Assembly: GCA_003024985.2 (NCBI GenBank)
Contig: PXIH01S0005580.1
Source of the DNA: Euperipatoides rowelli
Lineage: Eukaryota > Onychophora > Udeonychophora > Euonychophora > Peripatopsidae
DNA length: 14,393 nt
Direction: 5' to 3' (one strand)
The position numbers and the translations under genes are program-made. Of this stretch, positions 9,314 through 14,393 are shown piece by piece. The notes beneath the pieces were generated by a model. It was not told the DNA's origin. It did not search any database and saw only the letters and a program-made list of their open reading frames with translations. Numbering within the stretch: the stretch's first letter is position 1; every line of letters begins with the position of its first letter.

Positions 9314-9471
9314 CTGTAGAATTGGTTCATGTAAATAAACAGGCGGTTTCTGTAATTCCTCTATTGATTCACCGAAGTTGTGCTGAAGAATGCCACGGAT
9401 TAGTTTGTACTGTGTCATATCCAAGGAACATTTAACAGAAGACAAGGCACCATAGACATTAAAATCAGGAA
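9314..9471 (-). CDS. VPS13D: VPS13D internal exon c
   Basis: This 158-nt exon makes 53 codons with the base carried over from exon b. Acceptor: CTTCTTTACAG|TTCCTG. Donor: CAG|GTTAAT, phase 0. The peptide includes ALSSVKCSLDMTQYKLIRGI, then LQHNFGESIEELQKPP and ends HEPILQ. The YKLIRG-L-NLGE-IEE block is one of the best conserved stretches of the VPS13 middle region, and in human VPS13D it comes shortly before TVLSG, as it does here once exon d is joined. No stop, frameshift or unusual codon interrupts it. It is one of the most diagnostic exons of the five. Confidence 0.93.
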
Positions 9472-9703
9472 CTGTAAAGAAGCAGTTTCTTGGTCAGTAT
9501 AAATATACGGTAATATTCAACTAAACTAATATACAATAGTTTTAAACTGATCTGAGTTCAGTGCGGATATAAAAATGATAAATAAATACATCCTATTTTT
9601 TTATAAACAAATAATCTACCACTGATCTTTAAAAAAAAGTACAATGAATATGACTAAAATCAAAAGCTGGTGTTTACATTCGGACGTTAAATGCTTATTT
9701 TGC

Positions 9704-9711
9704 ATTGTGCC
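9704..9711. repeat. Left target-site duplication ATTGTGCC
   Basis: Identical to 9832-9839 and directly abutting the MITE. Confidence 0.92.
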
Positions 9712-9831
9712 CAGGCCCGGATCTATAGGCCGCAAAACCCCGAAATGCGNAAAAAAAAAAAAAGCTTATCAATTTAGGGGGCCCATTTAATTTTTCTGCA
9801 GGGGGGCCCAAAATCTGTAGATCCGGGCCTG
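9712..9831. mobile_element. 120-bp hAT-type MITE with perfect 8-bp target duplication
   Basis: The left end CAGGCCCGGATCTA and the right end TAGATCCGGGCCTG are perfect 14-bp terminal inverted repeats. ATTGTGCC flanks both sides exactly (9704-9711 and 9832-9839). The 8-bp duplication and the CAGG...CCTG ends identify the hAT superfamily. The interior has an A-run after the N at 9750 and GGGGGCCCA/GGGGGGCCCA motifs. It is too short to encode anything, so it was mobilised in trans. The perfect repeats suggest a fairly young insertion. Confidence 0.92.
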
Positions 9832-9839
9832 ATTGTGCC
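9832..9839. repeat. Right target-site duplication ATTGTGCC
   Basis: Identical to 9704-9711 and directly abutting the right end of the MITE. Confidence 0.92.
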
Positions 9840-10220
9840 TTATATTGAAACTTTTAACTTCAATTAGTTTCATCAGACTCCCACTTGTATGTAGTGTTGC
9901 CATATTTCTAATTTCAAAATCCAGGTGATACAAAAATTAATATGGGTTGGATGGAGGTAATCCTTCTCCCTCCAGCAGAATCTTAGAATTTTTTTAAAAT
10001 AATTTGTTGTACTTTAAACACAAAATATACTTAATCATAAGGTTTTATCCATCCTCAGATTATGAAAAAATTTTCAAGTAAATAAATTTAAACATGTCGA
10101 AATATCAAGTTATTCTTTGAACTTCATTATATAGATTTAAAACCTTTATTTAAAATGTCCATACAACCAAAAAAAAAAACTTATCAAAATATTTGGTTGG
10201 GAAGAACACCAACAGAAATG

Positions 10221-10411
10221 GGAGGTGGCAGAAGCCAACTTTGCCCCCCCCCCCCCCCCCAAACAAAACAGTAAAAAAAAAAGGGAGGGGGGGGGGGGGG
10301 GGGAGGAGGCAGCAGAAACTAACTTTGTCTCCCTCCCCCCTTCAACAAAAATGTCTAGAAATTGTGGGGGCAGATTCCAATTTTGCCCTCCCCCTTCAAC
10401 AAAAATGTCAA
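10221..10411. repeat. Three diverged tandem units with C17 and G17 homopolymers
   Basis: Three units share GG.GGCAGA...CAACTTTG then a C-rich run: one starts near 10221, one near 10304, one near 10363. The last two also share CTTCAACAAAAATGTC. C17 (10244-10260) and G17 (10287-10303) are separated by only 26 bases and could pair as a hairpin; the G-run could also form a G-quadruplex. The open frames here (runs of Pro/Gly) are low-complexity artefacts. Confidence 0.7.
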
Positions 10412-11284
10412 GACCCACAACTACCAATGGTCTGTCATGTACGATGTATAGCAGGTATTATAACAATGTATGATTATATTTCAGCAAATTCTGTATTGTT
10501 TATGAGGATTTATGTAGACTATATAATGTTCAATTATTGAATAAATTTTATTAAAAAAAAAAAATTTAATTTTACTTCATTTATTATCAGTTTTTAGTAA
10601 CAAAATTAACTTGTTTATTATAACATTCATATAGTAACTAAATTACTGTGCAGGTAAGGTAGAAAGTTATTTAAAAAAAAAATGGTGAATTTTTTTTGCA
10701 TGAATATGGCAAAACAGAAATCTTTAATCAATATTTCTTGAAATCTAAAAAAATATAATTAAATAGGCCTACCTAAAAGAAGGGATACATTTTATTATGA
10801 TTAAGTAAATATTACTCAAGAATTTAAAACTAAGCTTATATAGCCTACTATAAACAAATAACTTACAATTTTTTGTTTAAAACTAATATCAAATGAAAAA
10901 CAAAAATATTGTGTGGGAGGGGAAATACACAACCACTCACCTAATTTCATGGTGCACTTATTTTTTTTTTAAAAGAAAGCTAATTATATGAAATTAATAG
11001 GTCTAATGATAACGAAAAAAATAATAATAATTATATTTGTGTAAATGAAAAATATGCACGGCAGTATAGGCTGTAGGCTATACAAAGAAAAGATTTCAAT
11101 CGTATGAAATGAATTGTATAAATATGGAGCTCAAGGAAATAATATACTTTAATACTTGTTTATGGTTTATTTGTTTTTAAGTACAGTATACATTTATTCA
11201 CAGAGAAACAACCATTTATGTTTATTGGTCTGCTGTTGTTATTATTATTACGTTTGTTTCTCTAATCATTTATTGTTTGGAACA

Positions 11285-11345
11285 TAATGTAAATGAGGCC
11301 AATATCCTCCGGGGCTATGGCCCTTTTCTCTCAGTTGCTATATGT
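11285..11345. other. Unexplained GC-richer island, possible retroelement tail
   Basis: The stretch around GAGGCCAATATCCTCCGGGG and CTATGGCCCTTTTCTC stands out from AT-rich flanks. Its arrangement is like the 3' tail of some LINE-type elements, but I cannot confirm a family and no coding domain is next to it. Confidence 0.2.
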
Positions 11346-11456
11346 CAAATATAAAGCAACAATCTAATTAATTAAATTTTATGTTATTCATACTTGTTTG
11401 AATTATGTTATAAATAAATAAACGTATAATAAACATGAGCAAATAAATAAACTTTT

Positions 11457-11600
11457 ACCCCATTACAAGCAGACGCCGACAAACTATTTAAAAGTAGTTC
11501 AAAGAAAGCTGGCACATCCTGTTTTGCAAGTTTTGCTTGCTGAAAGTTTACCGTGGTTGGACTTTTGACACCATGTGTTATATCTCCGCGGGTGAAATTA
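11457..11600 (-). pseudogene. Unrecognised coding-like island in the intron
   Basis: The minus strand is open for about 65 codons, including SPTTVNFQQAKLAKQDVPAF and FELLLNSLSASACNG, in a stretch clearly richer in GC than its neighbours. A possible donor GGG|GTAAAA lies at its end, but the exon it implies would break the phase between exons b and c, which already join perfectly. I do not recognise the protein. It could be a fragment of another gene or a transposon relic. Confidence 0.25.
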
Positions 11601-11850
11601 ATTCTTATTAAAACATTTAAAAAAATAGCACTTTAAAAGCTATTAATTAAAAATAAATTATATGCTCATTATTAACAATATATTTAACATTAATTTGTAA
11701 ATTATGGTGTAGAGTGGACTCCCCCTTTAACTAAAGTTGTTTTTTGGTTGCATATACCTTTTAAATTCCAAAAATATATAATTTAAATTAAATTTTTTTT
11801 AAAAATAACATTATTAAATGAATAACCACTTTCTTAACTGCAATACCTAC

Positions 11851-11929
11851 CAGCATGACTGACTTCATTATCTAGATTCCGTTCAATTTGAAGCTCTAGA
11901 CGGCAAGTGTCATTCAATAGTGGATAATC
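11851..11929 (-). CDS. VPS13D: VPS13D internal exon b
   Basis: This is a 79-nt exon of 26 codons plus one base. The acceptor TACTCTTACAG|GATTAT follows an intron of only 90 bp, the shortest in the gene. The donor CTG|GTAGGT leaves the first base of a Val codon that exon c completes. The peptide DYPLLNDTCRLELQIERNLD runs on into NEVSHA, and after splicing gives SHAVPDFNVYG. The ERNLD..SHAVPD signature is what I recall from the middle region of VPS13 proteins. An alternative donor four bases downstream (GTAG|GTATTG) would break the phase with exon c, which decides the boundary. Confidence 0.88.
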
Positions 11930-12019
11930 CTGTAAGAGTAACCAAACGTTCAATACATAACGTAAATAATTGAAAATCAAAATAAACAAAAGATTGTTTC
12001 ACAATATAATAATATACAC

Positions 12020-12186
12020 CTGTCGTTGAATGACAAACGTTGAAAATAGAAGATCAGTTGTTGCTGTGGTTTTATAATTTTTTCGTTCAATTCTTTCTGC
12101 AGAATACAAATCTGTATCGACAAGCTCCACATTCATGCAATCCAATAAACAAATATATAAATCTGGATCAATGGGATTGTCAGTAG
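12020..12186 (-). CDS. VPS13D: VPS13D internal exon a (most upstream seen)
   Basis: This exon is 167 nt: two bases finish a split codon, then come 55 codons. The acceptor reads TTATTTAG|CTACTG and the donor CAG|GTGTAT, so it ends in phase 0. The translation contains PDLYICLLDCMNVELVDTDL, then an ERIERKNYK stretch and LLFSTFVIQRQ. This is a hydrophobic/polar alternating pattern consistent with the beta-strands of the VPS13 lipid groove (RBG modules). The next upstream exon must end after one base of a codon; I could not find it in 12187-14393, so it is probably beyond the right edge. On its own the similarity is modest. It is secured by perfect phase and continuity with the next two exons, which are clearly VPS13. 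Confidence 0.82.
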
Positions 12187-12469
12187 CTAAATAAATAAAT
12201 TAATACCCAAACATAAATAAAAAAAATTGCTATAATCATTGTATTTATAATTGGGTATAAATAAAAGGCTTATTGTAAAAAAAAAAATACAAGACAACTG
12301 ACGAAATCAATATTCATGAAATGGAAAAGCAAATATTTTCATTTATGAATTTCTTACAAAGCTAATTTACTAATAAATTCAATCCATAACAGAATTCAGA
12401 ATGAAAAAGTTGTAAATAGCCTAAATAATAATAATAAAAAAGGCAATGCCAATTATATCCAAAAAGGAG

Positions 12470-12580
12470 GCTTGGCCCTAGTGGCTGAGTAGACTTTTTG
12501 TAGACTTATTATTTTGCATATCTTTTAAGTTTATTTATTGTTTTTAACAATATTATTTCCAGTTCAAATTCTTTGACCAG
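12470..12580 (+). repeat. Candidate tRNA-derived SINE head (A and B boxes)
   Basis: TGGCTGAGTAG at 12482-12492 fits the RNA polymerase III A-box consensus (TRGCNNAGYNG), and AGTTCAAATTC at 12561-12571 resembles a B box. The 68-base gap is longer than in a functional tRNA, so if real it is a degraded SINE head, not a tRNA gene. I see no clear tail or target duplication. Confidence 0.3.
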
Positions 12581-12627
12581 TATTTTTCTACAGGTTTGGG
12601 AAATTTTAGCAGTGAATTAATCATTCT

Positions 12628-12726
12628 ACATACAATATACTGTATGTGTACTGATTGATTATCTAGGCATTTGCCAGGGCCTAATGCCTAGATAATCAAT
12701 CAGTACACATATAGTTTATTGTATGT
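12628..12726. repeat. Foldback element: perfect 27-bp arms, extended to about 43 bp
   Basis: The arm 12644-12670 (ATGTGTACTGATTGATTATC...) is perfectly complementary to 12684-12710 around a 13-nt loop TTGCCAGGGCCTA. The complementarity continues outward with few mismatches (CATACAATATACTGT at 12629-12643 against the region 12711-12725). TGTATGTGTACTGATTGA recurs as a direct copy at 12720-12737. It may be a foldback MITE or a transcribed hairpin RNA. A target duplication is not obvious. Confidence 0.75.
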
Positions 12727-12907
12727 GTACTGATTGAAGCTTTATTTTTTTTTTTTGTAGATGATTTTTCTATAATCCTGGATGACTCATTATTTTCGTT
12801 TGACTTTTTAGTTTAAATTATTATTTTTTTGGAAAAACGATGAGAGAAATCTATGCGCATTTGGCTTACTGCGTCTCATATTTGCTGTTTTAAAACTATG
12901 CTAATTC

Positions 12908-12990
12908 AGGGTTGCCACAACAAATATCTTCTGAAAATAGTTGCTTTAGTTGCACCAAGAGGGAAAAATAGTAGCATAAATAGTTGCCTA
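12908..12990 (+). mobile_element. Possible hAT end fragment
   Basis: CAGGGTTGCCACAAC resembles a common hAT terminal inverted repeat start, followed by repeated ATAGTTGC motifs (12939 and 12980). I find no matching right end or 8-bp duplication, so this would be a fragment. An N lies nearby at 12994. Confidence 0.3.
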
Positions 12991-13170
12991 ACANCATTTC
13001 ATTTAAAGTATTTTTATTACCATACGCTGCGTGCACATTCATTTTTTTTTTGTATAGCCTCATTTAAGAATGATTCAATTTATTTAATAACTTGGTCAAG
13101 CCAAGCTCTAGAATTTTTATTTTTTTTAAACAGCTCTAGAATTGTTATTCGTTAGCCGTCATTTTGCTAG

Positions 13171-13279
13171 GTTTTCAGTGTCCGAGAATAGAACTATTTG
13201 CGGTTCTAGTTCTCGTGGTTCTTGCGAGTTCTGGGCTGGTTCTAAGAACCTGGTAGAACCTATTCGCGAACAGGCCCTA
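13171..13279. mobile_element. GGTTCT/AGAACC-rich transposon relic
   Basis: The stretch repeats GGTTCT, TTCTAAGAACC and TAGAACC and ends TTCGCGAACAGGCCCT. Subterminal repetition of this kind and a terminus that reverse-complements to AGGGCCTGTTCGCG are typical of hAT-like ends. No partner end with a target duplication was found. Confidence 0.35.
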
Positions 13280-13404
13280 AGATATGCTGTAATACAAATT
13301 AACTTAATAAAAATCACATACTTTTGTCATTTGAATATTTTTAAACATATGTTTTCTAAGTAAGAGATTTATATTTTTAATCCTTAAATGATTTTAGGAA
13401 TAAA

Positions 13405-13430
13405 GGGGGAAGAGGGATCAGGGAGGAGGG
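13405..13430 (+). other. Canonical G-quadruplex motif
   Basis: Four G-runs with four-base loops: GGGGG AAGA GGG ATCA GGG AGGA GGG. It lies in a short purine-rich patch followed by TCTAGGGCCCCC. On the plus strand it is antisense to VPS13D. Confidence 0.6.
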
Positions 13431-13934
13431 ATATCTAGGGCCCCCATTGTATTTTAATTCACAAGGGGCTTTTCAGCTAGTCATCAATAAACTGTTATTT
13501 TGAAATTTATTCAAAACCAAAAAAAAAAAAATATTTCAATGAAACTGTAATGGTTAATTTTAGTTTTCATTTTAAAATATACTGCAACCGTACACATAGT
13601 GTCTTATATCTTTACAATGAACATATTATCAATTGTTGTAACATATGGACAGTAAATTTTTTACTTATACCTAAAAAGTAAATAATTATCATAACAAATG
13701 TGCACCCCTTCAAAATAATGGAAATTCCAAAAATATACATAACCCTAGCAAGTTGGATAGTCCTAGATATGCATAGTAAAGGTAGACACTTCTTTCTCAG
13801 TGACTTTCTTACTTCTGATATAATAGTGATCTGTGATAGATTATTCATTAATAACCTACCAAAGATAACAATACATACCTGTATATCTCACATATTATGC
13901 ATATAAGATAGAAATGTTTGTATACTGTAATGAT

Positions 13935-14047
13935 CCTAGTTGTCCCGTATAATAAGGGATTGTATCCTATTTAGAGATGTGTCCCCCTGTCCCGACAAGT
14001 GTTGTTAGAATGCTAAAATGTCCCGTATTTTGATATTGGTTATCCCT
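13935..14047. mobile_element. TGTCCCG-repeat relic
   Basis: TGTCCCGTAT (13941), TGTCCCGACA (13989) and TGTCCCGTAT (14019) recur within 90 bases, with AAGGGAT and ATCCCTT near the edges. This looks like a piece of a dispersed repeat; the family is not identified. Confidence 0.3.
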
Positions 14048-14149
14048 TAATTAAAAAATTTATAGCGGATGCTTGAATAGAATACATTATTTTTTCACTA
14101 TTCTTTTCAAAATACAAATTAAAGCTTAAAAAAATATAAAAAGAGCTTA

Positions 14150-14250
14150 GGGACCGTCCATAAATTATGTCACACAGAAATGTGATGATGGGAGATGGTC
14201 TTGGGGGGGGGGGTTTCCAGCTATGTCAAGTCACATCATTTTTCCTAAAA
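14150..14250 (+). mobile_element. GGACCGTCCATAAATTATGTCA-type repeat end
   Basis: GGACCGTCCATAAATTATGT at about 14151 closely matches the terminus of a palindromic dispersed element that I recall from many invertebrate genomes (GGGACCGTCCATAAATTACGT). It is followed by a G10 run and a second TGTCAAGTCACATCA segment. The opposite inverted end is not seen in the window. Confidence 0.45.
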
Positions 14251-14298
14251 ATTCTATAAATCGTCTGAATATTTATTTGAATGAAATTCATACAAAAC

Positions 14299-14393
14299 TT
14301 TTGTGTACCTTAGCTATTAAGAAGGTTAATTTTGTGTACATTAGCTATTAAGAAGGTTAATTTTGTGTACCTTAGCTATTAAGAAGGTTAATT
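14299..14393. repeat. 31-bp minisatellite, at least three copies, cut by window end
   Basis: The unit TTTTGTGTACCTTAGCTATT + AAGAAGGTTAA repeats with anchors TTAGCTATTAAG at 14310, 14341 and 14372. The only difference seen is ACC versus ACA in the middle copy. The array continues past the right edge, so copy number is unknown. Near identity implies recent expansion. Confidence 0.92.

Larger units (their letters stand above)
9472..11850. other. Intron between VPS13D exons b and c
   Basis: This 2379-bp intron holds a 120-bp hAT-type MITE, the C17/G17 tandem repeat region at 10221-10411, and two GC-richer islands at 11285-11345 and 11457-11600. The rest is AT-rich with homopolymer runs. The exons on either side join in phase, so no further exon is needed inside. 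Confidence 0.85.
3653..12186 (-). other. VPS13D: VPS13D gene body, partial (five internal exons plus introns)
   Basis: Five minus-strand exons join in phase (2 leading nt, then 55, 26, 53, 75 and 75 codons, then 1 nt) into an open frame of 284 codons. VPS13D is a bridge-like lipid-transfer protein: a long hydrophobic groove moves phospholipids between membranes, and in flies and mammals it acts at ER-mitochondria/peroxisome contacts, supporting mitochondrial size control and clearance. The assignment rests on my memory of the human protein, where the same order occurs ahead of the UBA domain: an ERNL..SHAVPD segment, YKLIRGxLxxNxGExIEE, TVLSGxV, LARxDFxKxxLLYESFSxQ, DTRY, and FTxxLNNxRVxxxFDWLxxVHxFL. 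Only part of the middle region is here. The chorein-like N-terminus, UBA, VAB/WD40-like, ATG2-C and PH-like parts must lie outside the window. Introns are 90, 2379, 1555 and 3655 bp. VPS13A/C are less likely because of the exact order of these motifs. Confidence 0.9.
12187..14393. other. Upstream intron of VPS13D / repeat-rich DNA
   Basis: The exon that should precede 12020-12186 was not found here, so this is at least 2.2 kb of intron. It contains a tRNA-like SINE candidate, a perfect long hairpin, several transposon relics, a G4 motif and a terminal minisatellite. The open frames at 12853-13363 and 13612-13906 look like chance or repeat-derived frames. Confidence 0.65.

Noticed and set aside
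10146-10540. Overlapping Pro/Gly-rich open frames on both strands
   Set aside because: Produced by C17/G17 homopolymers and the tandem repeat.
12675-13280. Possible single element from CAGGGCCTAATG (12675) to AACAGGCCCTA (13280)
   Set aside because: Ends match over only about eight bases and the flanks carry no target duplication; the left end sits in the loop of the hairpin.
12853-13363. Two plus-strand open frames (100 and 73 codons)
   Set aside because: They span suspected transposon relics and an N base, with no recognisable domain or splice context.
13875-13932. Minus-strand candidate exon with acceptor CATTACAG and strong donor CAG|GTATGT
   Set aside because: The only open frame reads as Tyr/Ile/Cys-rich sequence with no VPS13 resemblance.
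1-14393. Prokaryotic features: CRISPR array, operons, toxin-antitoxin or defence system, phage genes
   Set aside because: No regularly spaced repeats with unique spacers and no bacterial-type genes. The window is intron-bearing animal DNA.

Overview
This is AT-rich animal (metazoan) genomic DNA, not prokaryotic. The coding DNA is split into short exons on the minus strand with GT..AG introns. There are no operons or ribosome binding sites, and the non-coding DNA is full of A/T homopolymers, microsatellites and transposon relics. Short motifs such as TACTGTA and TAGGCCTA recur throughout. I cannot name the species; an invertebrate is my guess. Two ambiguous bases (N) lie at 9750 and 12994.

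The one gene I can support is VPS13D, the giant bridge-like lipid-transfer protein of ER-mitochondria/peroxisome contacts, transcribed right to left. Five internal exons (12020-12186, 11851-11929, 9314-9471, 7533-7758, 3653-3877) join without a stop or phase error into 284 codons. They cover part of the middle lipid-groove region that precedes the UBA domain in the human protein. Both ends of the gene lie outside the window: the first and last exons seen begin and end inside codons. The introns are 2379, 1555 and 3655 bp, with one of 90 bp.

Region by region: 1-3652 is intron or downstream DNA with a GC-rich hairpin island (about 258-316), short tandem repeats, a 24-bp direct repeat flanking 585 bp, and some ambiguous coding-like islands (1290-1625, 2785-3256). 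3878-7532 (intron) holds a 67-bp tandem duplication, a 456-bp hAT-type element with an 8-bp target duplication, and a degraded composite transposon at about 6168-7445. 7759-9313 (intron) holds a 36-bp-arm hairpin and an (AAT)n microsatellite. 9472-11850 (intron) holds a 120-bp hAT-type MITE with a perfect 8-bp target duplication, a C/G-homopolymer tandem repeat, and two unexplained GC-richer islands. 12187-14393 (upstream intron or DNA) holds a tRNA-like SINE candidate, a perfect 27-bp-arm hairpin, several transposon relics, a G-quadruplex motif, and a 31-bp minisatellite running off the right edge.

I found no sign of a new multi-gene system. The points most worth checking are the two hairpins, the two precisely bounded hAT elements, and the coding-like islands inside the introns.
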